Shown piece after piece: positions 23,480 to 32,343 of a stretch of 64,000 nucleotides of DNA. Origin of the DNA: UBA11606 sp964513285 (lineage in GTDB: Bacteria > Actinomycetota > Acidimicrobiia > Acidimicrobiales > Aldehydirespiratoraceae); the NCBI GenBank assembly GCA_964513285.1, contig CAZEML010000001.1, forward strand, positions 28,303 to 92,302. The letters run 5' to 3'. Both the position numbers and the translations under genes were made by a program. How positions within the stretch are numbered: position 1 is the stretch's first letter; each line of letters starts with the position of its first letter. Below the pieces are notes generated by a model. The model was not told the DNA's origin. It made no database searches and was given only the letters and a program-made list of their open reading frames with translations.

Positions 23480-25213
23480 TCAGGCTCCCTTCGCTGCGGT
23501 CGGCGCGGGCTGGGCGCCGCGGACGAGACCGCCGGGCAGCTCGCCGGTGGCGACCCCTTCGGCGTAGGTCTCGGTGCCGGCGACGAAGGTGTGGGCGTAG
23601 CCGTCGGCCCGCTGGACCACTCGGCGACCGCCGGCCGGCAGGTCGTACAGCAGCTCGGGCTGATGCACTCGGAGCCGGTCGAAGTCGATGATGTTGATGT
23701 CGGCCCGGTAGCCGGGGGCGAGCACACCGCGATCCTCGAGGCCGACGAGGCGCGCGGTGTCGCGGCACTGGCGTTGGATCAGGAACTCGACGTCGATGCG
23801 CTCGCCGTCGCGGTCACGACCCCAGTGCTGCAGCAGCGTGGTCGGGAACGAGCCGTCACAGATCGTGCCGACATGGGCGCCACCGTCGGACAAGGCCGGG
23901 ACCGTGTACGGATGGGTGAGCAGCTCACGGGTGCCGTCGAGGTTGCCCTGCCCGTAGTTGGAGAACGGCACCCACAGCATCGCGGTGCCGTCGTTCTCGA
24001 GCATCGCGTCGAGCGCGACCTCGGCCGGCGCTCGTCCCTCGCGGGCGGCGATCGCGGCCATCGTGTTGGCCATGTCGGGCTCGTAGTTCGGGCTCTCGCC
24101 GAGGGCGAACATGATGTCGAACTTCTCGATGAGTCGGCCGCCGACCGCCTGCATGTCCTTGCCGCCGGCCGCCTCGAGCAGACGGGCCCGGAACGCGGGA
24201 TCCCGCAGGGCGGCGGTGCGGTCGTCCTTGGGCAGGTCGGCGATCTCGCGGAACACCGGGTTGACCAGGAAGGGGTTGAGCGTGCACTCGAACCCGAGCA
24301 GCACCCCGATCGGCCGCACCGCGGTCTGGCCGGTGACGGTGAGGCCGTCGGAGCGAGCGGACTCGATGTGGCCGAGGATCGCGCGGTGGTAGTCGTAGCC
24401 ACGAGGCGACTCGACGAGGGTGAAGCTGATCGGGCGGCCCGACGACTCCGTCATCGCCCGCACGATCGCGAACTCACCATCGATGTCGGTGAAGTCGCTG
24501 ACCAGCTGCAACACGCCCTTGCCGGTCGTGCCGATCGCTTCGGCGATCCCCACCAGCTCCTCGCGAGCGGCGGTGAGGGTCGGGGTCGGTTCGCCGAGCG
24601 AGGTCTTGTGGTTCTGGGTCCGACTGGTCGTGAACCCGAGAAAGCCGGCATCGACCCCTTCGGCCGCGAGCCGGCCCATCTCGGCGATGTCGCTCGGGGT
24701 CGCGTCCTCGCCCTTGGCGCCCCGCTCCCCCATCACGTGCAACCGCAGCGCCGCGTGGGGCACCTGGGCGGCGATGTCCATGTCCTTGGGTCCGCCGAGT
24801 GCGTCGAGGTACTCGGGCAGCGAGTTCCAGTTCCAGGCGAGCCCTTCGTGGAGTGCGGTGCCGGGGATGTCCTCCACCCCCTCCATCAACTGCACGAGCC
24901 GGTCGTGGTCGGTGTCGTGCACCGGGGCGAACCCGACGCCGCAGTTGCCGAACACGACCGTGGTGACCCCATGCCACGACGACGGCTGCATCGTCGCCTC
25001 CCACGTGGCCTGGCCGTCGTAGTGGGTGTGCACGTCGACGAACCCGGGCGCGACCACGGCGCCATCGGCGTCGACCTCACGGTGGGCGGACCCCTCGACC
25101 CGCCCGACCTCGGTGATGACACCGTCACGGACGGCCACATCGGCGGTGCGACGGGCCGAGCCGGTGCCGTCGATCACCGTTCCGCCGCGGATGATCAGAT
25201 CATGTTCAGCCAT
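23480..25213 (-). CDS. D-aminoacylase / N-acyl-D-amino-acid deacylase-like amidohydrolase
   Basis: 577 residues from ATG 25213. It begins with the composite beta-sandwich of the amidohydrolase superfamily (DLIIRGGTVIDGTG, VRDGVITEVG) and then the metal site APGFVDVHTHYDGQATW (His-x-His). FGNCGVGFAPV is a D-aminoacylase hallmark with the metal-bridging Cys. LSDGGAHVGTICDGSFPTTL near the C-terminus carries the catalytic Asp, and GYRADINIIDFDRL closes the fold. Members hydrolyse N-acyl-D-amino acids or related amides. No signal peptide is present, so it is cytoplasmic. It is first in the minus-strand series that continues with the dioxygenase and the UGA-containing peroxidase. The substrate is inferred only from the family. 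Confidence 0.9.
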   Translation of the reverse strand: MAEHDLIIRGGTVIDGTGSARRTADVAVRDGVITEVGRVEGSAHREVDADGAVVAPGFVDVHTHYDGQATWEATMQPSSWHGVTTVVFGNCGVGFAPVHDTDHDRLVQLMEGVEDIPGTALHEGLAWNWNSLPEYLDALGGPKDMDIAAQVPHAALRLHVMGERGAKGEDATPSDIAEMGRLAAEGVDAGFLGFTTSRTQNHKTSLGEPTPTLTAAREELVGIAEAIGTTGKGVLQLVSDFTDIDGEFAIVRAMTESSGRPISFTLVESPRGYDYHRAILGHIESARSDGLTVTGQTAVRPIGVLLGFECTLNPFLVNPVFREIADLPKDDRTAALRDPAFRARLLEAAGGKDMQAVGGRLIEKFDIMFALGESPNYEPDMANTMAAIAAREGRAPAEVALDAMLENDGTAMLWVPFSNYGQGNLDGTRELLTHPYTVPALSDGGAHVGTICDGSFPTTLLQHWGRDRDGERIDVEFLIQRQCRDTARLVGLEDRGVLAPGYRADINIIDFDRLRVHQPELLYDLPAGGRRVVQRADGYAHTFVAGTETYAEGVATGELPGGLVRGAQPAPTAAKGA

Positions 25214-25269
25214 GCCTCCATTGTCGCGAAGGGTGTGTCTGGAGTCACTTTCGTGGCACGCTGGGTGGG

Positions 25270-26040
25270 ATGTCTCGGCCCTCCGTCTTCCGCCTCGCCT
25301 CTGAGATGACCGCCGTTGGCGAATACGGCTCGTTCCAGGTGAGTGCGCCGCTCCTGCGTCGCTGCCTCCCCCACGGCAACCGGCCGGTTTTCGTCTTGCC
25401 CGGGTTCTTGGCCGGCGATGGCAGCACGGCCCCCTTGCGCAAGAACCTCGAGGAGCTCGGCCACACCGTCTACGGCTGGGAACTCGGCCGGAACCTCGGT
25501 CCGACGCCGGAGATCCTCGACGGCATGGTCGAGCGGCTCGACGAGCTCAACCAGAAGCACGGCCGCATCGATGTCGTCGGCTGGAGCCTCGGCGGCATCT
25601 TCGCCCGCGAGCTCGCTCGGCTGGCGCCCCACACGATCCGCCAGGTGATCACCCTGGGCAGCCCGTTCCAGATCGAGACGCCGACCGATTCCAACGCGTC
25701 GCCGATCTACCGCAGCCTCAGCCATCTGCACGCACCCCACCTCGAGATGCGGGTGCCCGCCTATGTGCGCGAGGAGCTGCCCGTGCCGGCGACCTCGATC
25801 TACACCCGGGCCGATGGCGTCGTGCGCTGGCACCACTGCCTCAACCACGACACCCCGTTCACCGAGAACGTCGAGGTCTACGGCAGCCACTGTGGTCTCG
25901 GGTTCAACCTGGCGGCGCTGCTCGTGGTCGCCGATCGGCTCGCTCAGCCCGAGGGTGAGTGGACCCCGTTCCGCGTGCGCCGCAAGCTGCGGGCCTTCTT
26001 CCCGAACGCGCCGGTCTTCCGAGTTCCGACCGACGCCTGA
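25270..26040 (+). CDS. Alpha/beta-hydrolase fold protein (lipase/esterase-like)
   Basis: 256 residues from ATG 25270. The hydrolase core shows an oxyanion region FVLPGFLAGDGS, the nucleophile elbow VGWSLGGIFA (Gly-x-Ser-x-Gly) at about residues 102-111, and a late conserved GSHCGLGFN that probably contains the catalytic His. An Asp around YTRADGVV may complete the triad. No signal peptide is visible. It is divergent from the deacylase gene with a 56-base gap and convergent with the large protein gene downstream. Esterase or lipase activity is likely; the substrate is unknown. Confidence 0.85.
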   Translation: MSRPSVFRLASEMTAVGEYGSFQVSAPLLRRCLPHGNRPVFVLPGFLAGDGSTAPLRKNLEELGHTVYGWELGRNLGPTPEILDGMVERLDELNQKHGRIDVVGWSLGGIFARELARLAPHTIRQVITLGSPFQIETPTDSNASPIYRSLSHLHAPHLEMRVPAYVREELPVPATSIYTRADGVVRWHHCLNHDTPFTENVEVYGSHCGLGFNLAALLVVADRLAQPEGEWTPFRVRRKLRAFFPNAPVFRVPTDA

Positions 26041-26064
26041 TCACCCCGCAGGCCGACGTCCGGG

Positions 26065-28038
26065 TCACTCGTCGAGGTAGACGGTGGTGGCCAACCACGA
26101 CGCGACATCGAGCGCCGGCGCGGTGATCATCGGCTGGAACGGCGAATCGCCGGTGAAGTTGCGGCCGTACAAGAACCCGAAGTCGTCGAAGGCGGCGGCG
26201 TCATCGCCTGAGGGCGGCTGAATCACGCCATCGACGAGCCACCGGCTCGGCTCGACCTCGACGGCGAGCTCAGGATGCGCGGTGAGCGCGGCGTTGGCGA
26301 AGATCACCTCGGCATCGGTCGGCAGCGGGGGGCCGACATGGGTGGGCGTCGCGACGAAGAGATCGTGGAGCACCGACCGACTCGTGGGATACCGGCTGAC
26401 GTCGTCGGGGAGCAGGCGGTCGCCGGCCTCGCTGATCACCTGACCGACGACGAAGCCGAGTCCGACCGTCGACCAGGTCGGCGGACCGCCGAGGAATGGG
26501 AGGAGCTGCTTGGCCCCGAAGCCGGCGCCCGTGCGGAAGGCGCTCCGCAACAGGCTGCGATCCGTCGAGTCCGGCTGGAGTTCGCTCAGCGCGTGGTGGA
26601 GGTGCCCGAACCCGCGGTGGGCGCCGACGCCCGCCTCCGCGATCGCCTCCGGCGACCCGTCCACGAAGGCACCTGCGTAGAGCACTTCCAGATAGGCCCC
26701 GAACCCGGCCATGACCTCGAGCCGGGCGGTCTCGTCGGTGAAGATCTCCACGAGGACGGCGCCGCCGACGTCGTCGGTCGGCCGGATGCCGTTGTCGAGG
26801 GAGGCGACGTTGTGCCACTGCAGGTTCCACACGTCCGCGAGCACCTGGCGGAGTTCGGCGCTCCGAGGCAGGCCGAGCTCGGCAATGTCGTGGAAGAGGC
26901 CCGGGACGTGCACCTCGTATCCCTGAGCATCGATGGTCGAGCCACCGCCGAGGAAGTCATAGATCTGCTCGCTGCGGTGCGGATCGATCAGCGCCGCCTC
27001 GAACAGCGCCGCCAACCCGTCACCGAGCCGGGAGCCGCCGCTCATCCGGCTGATGCCGTAGGCCCGCTCGAGATCGGTGCCGCCGAAGGGCCCGTAGTCG
27101 TCGAACTCCATGAGTCGACGGAACGCCCCCTCCTCGAGGACCAGTCGCCGCGCCAGGTCCGGCTGACGGCCGATCGCCTCCAGCAGGACCGTGTGCGGAT
27201 CGATCAGCCGCGGGAAGAGGAACTCCGACTCGACGATCTCCATCGCGCCGGCGAGCCGCCCGTACCCACCCCAGAAGTCCGACGGGGTCGTGAAGATCCG
27301 TTCGTAGAGGTCGTACAGGAAGGCGTCGTCCCAGTCGCCGTGCAGCAAGGCGACGGGCAGGAAGTTCGTGTCGGTGTCGGGCTGCTCGAGGTGGAACACG
27401 GCCTCGAGCACCTCGCGCCCCTCGTCGTGGTGGCTGAAGCTGGCGAGCAGCGCGCCGTAGAGCTGGAAGGTCTCGTCGAATGCAGCGGCTTCCGCCTCGG
27501 CGCTCTCGACCCAGCCCTCCTCTCGCGAGTAGCCGTGGAGATCCCACGACAGGGTGACCTCGATCATCTGATCGTGGAGGCGGTCGCGGAGCGCCTCGAT
27601 CCCGTCGGCTCCGAGTTCGCGAGCGATCGCTCGAGAGGCATCGCGGTCGGTGATCGCCCGGATGGTCAGCTCGGCCATCGCCGCGTCGTGCTCGTCGCCG
27701 TGCAACATCGCGACGAGGTCGGCCACACGCTGTCGTCGGAGATGGTCGGTGCGACGCGGGATCGCGGTGAGCACCCCGTCGGCGGCGAGGGTCTCCACAT
27801 AGTCGATCCGCCAGGCGAGGTCGTCGTGGTCGGCACTGAGCTGATCGGCGAGCGCCTGGAGGTAGCCCACCGCGCGAGCCCCCGAATCGCCGTCGGCCAG
27901 GTAGGGCAGGAACGGCCGAGCGCTGTCGAGCGCTCGCCCGAATCCCTCGATGTCGGTGACGACCGCGTCGATCGCCCGCTGGTAGAGCCGCTCGAGAATC
28001 TGGGCCGGGTAGACGTGGAGGACGATGGTGTCGCTCAT
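26065..28038 (-). CDS. Large uncharacterised protein, possible WXG100/DUF6571-type secretion effector
   Basis: 657 residues from ATG 28038, chosen for the ATGA overlap with the stop of the helical gene before it; the open frame extends further, but that part overlaps the partner gene. The protein is mostly helical with no signal peptide. It has an N-terminal part with YQRAIDAVVTDIEGF and a long middle with LLEAIGRQPDLARRLVLEEG and EAALIDPHRSEQIYDFLGG. A small hydrophobic Gly/Val-rich stretch lies near 590-610 (TWSTVGLGFVVGQVISEAG). The layout recalls large actinobacterial proteins encoded behind a small WXG100-like partner, in particular the DUF6571 group, but I cannot confirm membership. No catalytic motif was recognised. 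Confidence 0.6.
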   Translation of the reverse strand: MSDTIVLHVYPAQILERLYQRAIDAVVTDIEGFGRALDSARPFLPYLADGDSGARAVGYLQALADQLSADHDDLAWRIDYVETLAADGVLTAIPRRTDHLRRQRVADLVAMLHGDEHDAAMAELTIRAITDRDASRAIARELGADGIEALRDRLHDQMIEVTLSWDLHGYSREEGWVESAEAEAAAFDETFQLYGALLASFSHHDEGREVLEAVFHLEQPDTDTNFLPVALLHGDWDDAFLYDLYERIFTTPSDFWGGYGRLAGAMEIVESEFLFPRLIDPHTVLLEAIGRQPDLARRLVLEEGAFRRLMEFDDYGPFGGTDLERAYGISRMSGGSRLGDGLAALFEAALIDPHRSEQIYDFLGGGSTIDAQGYEVHVPGLFHDIAELGLPRSAELRQVLADVWNLQWHNVASLDNGIRPTDDVGGAVLVEIFTDETARLEVMAGFGAYLEVLYAGAFVDGSPEAIAEAGVGAHRGFGHLHHALSELQPDSTDRSLLRSAFRTGAGFGAKQLLPFLGGPPTWSTVGLGFVVGQVISEAGDRLLPDDVSRYPTSRSVLHDLFVATPTHVGPPLPTDAEVIFANAALTAHPELAVEVEPSRWLVDGVIQPPSGDDAAAFDDFGFLYGRNFTGDSPFQPMITAPALDVASWLATTVYLDE

Positions 28039-28475
28039 CAGCGCACGCCGTGGGGCACCGGGGCACGCGAGGACTGCACGGGGTCGAACACCACCGGAGG
28101 CGGTGTCACTCCCGCCAGCGCAGCGGCCGACGCCGCTTCGGCCGCGAGGGCATCGAGATGGTTCGCCTCGCGGCGATAGTCCGACGCCGTGAGCTCGAGC
28201 ACCTCGGCTCGGCGGCGGACCTGACCGACGACCTCGGTGATCGCCAGCCGAGCCCGGGCCAAGTTGCGAGCACCGGAGAATCGGAGGCGCATGCGGCTGG
28301 CGGTCGCGGCCCGGGAATCCCACACCTCGGTGGTGTGGCGGTTCAGGACGGGTGTCAGCCGATGTTCGAGTGCCTGGTTGTGCCGCTCGAGGGTGACCGC
28401 GACCTCGCGGGCCGCGACGGCGTCGCGCTCGGCCCGATCGGCGGCGACGCGAAGAGCGGCAGCATCGGTTGGCAT
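28038..28475 (-). CDS. Small helical (coiled-coil) protein, possible WXG100-like secretion partner
   Basis: 145 residues from ATG 28475 (MPTDAAALRV); a longer frame starts 12 codons earlier. It is almost wholly alpha-helical with long amphipathic stretches (DRAERDAVAAREVAVTLERH and RRRAEVLELTASDYRREANH). A single Trp in TTEVWDSRA lies in a turn-like stretch between helices, as in WXG100-type helical hairpins. The C-terminus is Pro-rich. Its stop overlaps the start of the large protein gene, so the products are probably made together. The function is unknown; a chaperone or secretion-targeting role is a hypothesis from layout. Confidence 0.6.
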   Translation of the reverse strand: MPTDAAALRVAADRAERDAVAAREVAVTLERHNQALEHRLTPVLNRHTTEVWDSRAATASRMRLRFSGARNLARARLAITEVVGQVRRRAEVLELTASDYRREANHLDALAAEAASAAALAGVTPPPVVFDPVQSSRAPVPHGVR

Positions 28476-28580
28476 CGACTGACTCCTCTGACCGGCCCCG
28501 AGACACGACACGGGGCGACAACAAGTCAGAAGGTATGGAAAAGCACGAAAGTTGTCAAGAGGCCTTGAAGACTGCGTCGG

Positions 28581-30497
28581 TCACGCGAGTTCGGGGCGAT
28601 CGCGGAAGTGCTCGAGCGCCTCGGGGTTCGCGAGCGCCTCGACGTTCGCGATCGGTCGACCGACGATCACGTCGCGGACGGCGAGCTCGGTGATCTTCCC
28701 CGAGCGGGTGCGAGGGATGTCCGCCACCGACGCGATCACCGCGGGGACGTGGCGGGGGGTGACCTCCTCGCGGATCTTGGTGCGAATGCGGGTCCGGAGC
28801 TCGTCGTCGAGGTCGTGGCCTGGCGCCATCTTCACGAACAGGACGATCCGGGTGTCGCCGTCCCACGGCTGCCCGACCACGACGCTCTCCTCCACCTCCG
28901 CCATCGTGTCGACCCGCCGGTAGATCTCGGCCGTGCCGATCCGCACGCCACCGGGATTGAGGGTCGCGTCGGACCGACCCGAGATCACGAACCCGCCATC
29001 GGCGGTGCGGGAGACGAAGTCGCCGTGGTGCCACAAGCCCGGGAACCGGTCGAAGTAGGCGGCGTCGTACCGCGTGTCGCCCGGATCGTCCCAGAAGCGC
29101 AGCGGCATCGACGGGAACGGCGTACGGCACACGAGCTCGCCTTCCACGCCGATCTCGACCGAACCACCATCGGGGCCCGCCACGTCGGTGTCGAGCCCCA
29201 GGGCGGGCACCTGGATCTCTCCGGCCCGCACGGGCAGCATCGGATTCCCGAGGACGAGGCAGCCGCAGAGGTCGGTGCCGCCCGAGATCGACGCCAGGTG
29301 GACATCGGTGGCCAACGCGTCGTACACGAACGCGAATCCCTCCGGGGACAGGGTCGAGCCGGTCGACGCGACCGAGCGCACCGTCGCCAGATCGTGGGTG
29401 TCGATCGGCCGGATCCCGGCGTTGGCGCAGGCATCGAGGAACTTCGCCGACGTCCCGAGGAACGTCACGCCGACCTCGTCGGCCAGATCGAACAGTCGGT
29501 TCGCGTCGGGGAAGGTCGGGGCGCCGTCGTAGAGCACGACCGTCGCGCCGGTGCCGAGGGCCGACGCCAGCCAGTTCCACATCATCCAGCCCGCGGTCGT
29601 GAAGTAGAAGACACGATCGCCGGGCGAGATGTCGCAGTGGAAGACCTGCTCGACCAAGTGCTTGAGCAGCACGCCACCGGTCCGGTGCACGATGCACTTC
29701 GGCTTGCCGGTGGTCCCCGAGGAGAAGAGCACGTACCACGGGTGATCGAACGGCAAGGCCTCGAAGGTCAGGTCGCCCGCCTCGACCTCGTCGAGCCAAC
29801 CGGGCTCGACGACCACGGAGCGTTCGAGGCTCGGGAGGGCGGCGACGATCTCGTCCAGCCGGCCGGCGCAGTCGTGCCGTTTGCCGTTGTAGGCGTAGTC
29901 GGGAACCGAGAACAGCACCGTGGGCTCGATCTGTCCGAATCGATCGATGACCCCGTCGGTCCCGAAGTCGGGTGAGGTGCTGGCGAACACCGCACCGAGG
30001 CCGGCGGCGGCGAGCATCACCGCGATCGTCTCGGGCCGATTTGGCAACCAGGCGACCACCCGATCGCCGACACCGACGCCCGAGTCGCGCAGGATCGTCT
30101 GGATCCGGGCCACCATGTCGTGGAGTTCGGCCCGGGTCACATCGACCGCCTCACCGTCCTCACCGCGGAAGAGGATCGCGGCCTCGTCGGACGGCTGGCC
30201 CAGCAACTGCTCGGCCACGTTCAGTGTCGCGTCGGGGAGGAACCGGTGCTCACGAAGCCGAGCGCCCGGCTCGGACAGCCGTTCGCCCCGATCGCCGACG
30301 ATCCCGAGTTCGTCCCAGGCCAGCGCCCAGAACGCGCCGGGATCCGCGATCGACCAATCGTGGAGCACGGCGTAGTCGGCGACCGGATCGCCGGAGTACT
30401 GCAGGCCGTGATCCGCCGCGGTGCGCGCGAACAGGCGGTGCAGGTTGGCCCCGGCGACCCGTTCGGCGCTCGGCGACCACAAAGGAGCATTCGTCAT
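28581..30497 (-). CDS. Acetoacetyl-CoA synthetase (acetoacetate-CoA ligase)
   Basis: 638 residues from ATG 30497 (MTNAPLWSPS); the upstream extension to 30557 overlaps the divergent acyltransferase gene and is unconserved. This ANL-superfamily adenylating enzyme has the P-loop-like LFSSGTTGKPK, GTDLCGCLVLGNP in the A5 region, WHHGDFVSR, ISGRSDATLNPGGVRIGTAE and the catalytic Lys region RTRSGKITELAVRD. The N-terminal part and the length match acetoacetyl-CoA synthetases, which activate acetoacetate with ATP and CoA to recycle ketone bodies or feed polyhydroxyalkanoate. No PHA or ketone-body partner is adjacent. Confidence 0.92.
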   Translation of the reverse strand: MTNAPLWSPSAERVAGANLHRLFARTAADHGLQYSGDPVADYAVLHDWSIADPGAFWALAWDELGIVGDRGERLSEPGARLREHRFLPDATLNVAEQLLGQPSDEAAILFRGEDGEAVDVTRAELHDMVARIQTILRDSGVGVGDRVVAWLPNRPETIAVMLAAAGLGAVFASTSPDFGTDGVIDRFGQIEPTVLFSVPDYAYNGKRHDCAGRLDEIVAALPSLERSVVVEPGWLDEVEAGDLTFEALPFDHPWYVLFSSGTTGKPKCIVHRTGGVLLKHLVEQVFHCDISPGDRVFYFTTAGWMMWNWLASALGTGATVVLYDGAPTFPDANRLFDLADEVGVTFLGTSAKFLDACANAGIRPIDTHDLATVRSVASTGSTLSPEGFAFVYDALATDVHLASISGGTDLCGCLVLGNPMLPVRAGEIQVPALGLDTDVAGPDGGSVEIGVEGELVCRTPFPSMPLRFWDDPGDTRYDAAYFDRFPGLWHHGDFVSRTADGGFVISGRSDATLNPGGVRIGTAEIYRRVDTMAEVEESVVVGQPWDGDTRIVLFVKMAPGHDLDDELRTRIRTKIREEVTPRHVPAVIASVADIPRTRSGKITELAVRDVIVGRPIANVEALANPEALEHFRDRPELA

Positions 30498-30520
30498 GGT
30501 GCTCACACTACGGTCTCTCC

Positions 30521-31555
30521 GTGGCCAGTCTCCCGAGACCACTGATTCGACGACCACTCACGATCACCGTCGCCACGCTGCTCGCGGTCGTTCTCGCCGC
30601 GGCGAGCGTCATCGCGGTGCCCGTGCTGTACCTCGCCGACCTGGTCACCGGCTCGCCCCAGGGACGCCGCACCCGCGCCTGGCTGCTGATCGCCGCCACG
30701 CTCTGGACCGAGGTGATCGGTGTCGTCGGCGCCAGCGCCCTCGCCGTCTGGTACGTCAACGGCCGGCGCAACCCCGACGGCTGGCTGTCGACCAACTACC
30801 GGCTCGAGCACTGGTGGTGCCGCCGTCACATGAAGAACCTCGGCCGGTTCGCCGGCGTGAGCGTCACCCTCGCCGACGGCACGGCACTCGAGGGCGGGCC
30901 CAGCATCATGGTGGCTCGCCACTCGAGCCACATCGACGCCATCGTCCCGCTGCTCGTCCTCGCCGACAACGACCGGTTCGCCCGGTACACCCTCAAAGAA
31001 GACCTCAAGTGGGCGCCCGCGATGGATCTCGTCGGCGACCGCACCCCCAACGTGTGGATCAACCGGAGCACGCCGGGATCCGAGATGTTCCAGCAGGTCG
31101 AACAACTCGCCGCCCACATGCCCGACGACGGCACGTGTGTGATCTTCCCCGAAGGCACGTTCCGCACCCAGGAGCGCCACGAGCGGGCGATCGAACGGCT
31201 GCGCAGCAGCCGCGAAGACCTCGCCGACAAGGCGAACGGGCTCCGCTACGTGCTCCCGCCTCGCCCCGCCGGCACGCTGGCGCTCATGCGCGGTGCCCCC
31301 GACGCGGACATCATCGTGCTCGCCAACGTGGGTGTCGAGGGTCGCAGTTCGGTGCGCGAGATCATCGCCACGATCACCGAACAACGACCGATCGAAGTCC
31401 TCGCGACCCGACACCCGCGCGAGACCGTGCCGACCGACGAAGACCTGATCAACTCGTGGCTCATCGAGCGATGGATCGAGATGGACGACTGGATCCACCA
31501 TCGCGTGCTCGAACGCGAGAGTGAAGCCGGCGACACCGGAGCGGGCACCGGGTGA
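30521..31555 (+). CDS. Lysophospholipid acyltransferase family protein (membrane-anchored, PlsC-like)
   Basis: 344 residues. The start is GTG 30521 because sequence upstream overlaps the divergent synthetase gene. Two N-terminal hydrophobic segments (LTITVATLLAVVLAAASVIA and about residues 50-75) precede the acyltransferase core: ARHSSHIDAIVP (His-x4-Asp), NVWINRSTPGS, FPEGTFRTQERHERA and a late VLANVGVEG. It would acylate a lysolipid at the cytoplasmic face of the membrane. Its stop overlaps the GTG start of the DUF1295 gene, and hisN follows, making a three-gene coupled operon. The operon logic is not clear from function. Confidence 0.85.
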   Translation: MASLPRPLIRRPLTITVATLLAVVLAAASVIAVPVLYLADLVTGSPQGRRTRAWLLIAATLWTEVIGVVGASALAVWYVNGRRNPDGWLSTNYRLEHWWCRRHMKNLGRFAGVSVTLADGTALEGGPSIMVARHSSHIDAIVPLLVLADNDRFARYTLKEDLKWAPAMDLVGDRTPNVWINRSTPGSEMFQQVEQLAAHMPDDGTCVIFPEGTFRTQERHERAIERLRSSREDLADKANGLRYVLPPRPAGTLALMRGAPDADIIVLANVGVEGRSSVREIIATITEQRPIEVLATRHPRETVPTDEDLINSWLIERWIEMDDWIHHRVLERESEAGDTGAGTG

Positions 31556-32343
31556 GTTCTCACGTCGACGTGCTCGGCAGCGCGGCGACGGCCGTCGTGG
31601 TGCTGATGGTGGTCACCTGGCTGATCAGCCTCATCCGGCGCGACGCGAGCATCGCCGACATCGTCTGGGGCCTCGGGTTCGTGGTGATCGTGTGGGTCGC
31701 CTCCGGGGTCGGCGACGGTCTGAGCGATCGCCGAGGCCTGTTGGTCGCCATGGTCACGATCTGGGGTCTTCGGCTCGCGATCCACCTCACCTGGCGAAGC
31801 CGCGGCGAGCCCGAGGACTTCCGCTACCAGTCGATGCGACGACGCGCCGGCGACCGCTTCCCCCTCACGTCACTCTTCACCGTCTTCTTGCTCCAGGGCG
31901 CGCTGATGTTCGTCGTCAGCCTCCCGGTCCAACTCGCGATGACCCCCGCCGAACCCGCGATCGGTGTCGTCGCCGTGATCGGTGTCGTCGTCTGGGGGGT
32001 CGGCCTGTTCTTCGAGACGGTCGCCGACGCCCAGCTCGCTCGCTTCCGGCGCGACCCCGACAACCAGGGCGCGGTGCTCGATTGGGGTCTCTGGCGCTAC
32101 AGCCGCCACCCCAACTACTTCGGTGACATCTGTGTGTGGTGGGGGTTGTTCCTCGTCGCCGCGGAGACCACCGATGCCCGTTGGGCGATCGTCGGCCCGA
32201 TCCTCATGACCCTCCTGCTCGTGCAGGTCACCGGCGTCGCCATGCTCGAGCGCGGCCTGCACACCCGACGTGACGGCTACGCCGACTATGTCGAGCGAAC
32301 CTCGCCACTGCTTCCCCGTCCCCCGAAAGGCGCCTCCTCATGA
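31552..32343 (+). CDS. DUF1295 / steroid 5-alpha-reductase-like membrane protein
   Basis: 263 residues from GTG 31552, overlapping the previous stop (GTGA). It is a multi-pass membrane protein with about six hydrophobic segments. Family signatures are RRDASIADIVWGLGFV, LTWRSRGEPEDFRYQ and the C-terminal LWRYSRHPNYFGDICVWWG, which resembles the cofactor-binding block of 5-alpha-reductases and isoprenylcysteine methyltransferases. It may be a lipid or steroid reductase. The specific reaction is unknown. The stop overlaps the hisN ATG by four bases. Confidence 0.88.
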   Translation: MSSHVDVLGSAATAVVVLMVVTWLISLIRRDASIADIVWGLGFVVIVWVASGVGDGLSDRRGLLVAMVTIWGLRLAIHLTWRSRGEPEDFRYQSMRRRAGDRFPLTSLFTVFLLQGALMFVVSLPVQLAMTPAEPAIGVVAVIGVVVWGVGLFFETVADAQLARFRRDPDNQGAVLDWGLWRYSRHPNYFGDICVWWGLFLVAAETTDARWAIVGPILMTLLLVQVTGVAMLERGLHTRRDGYADYVERTSPLLPRPPKGASS

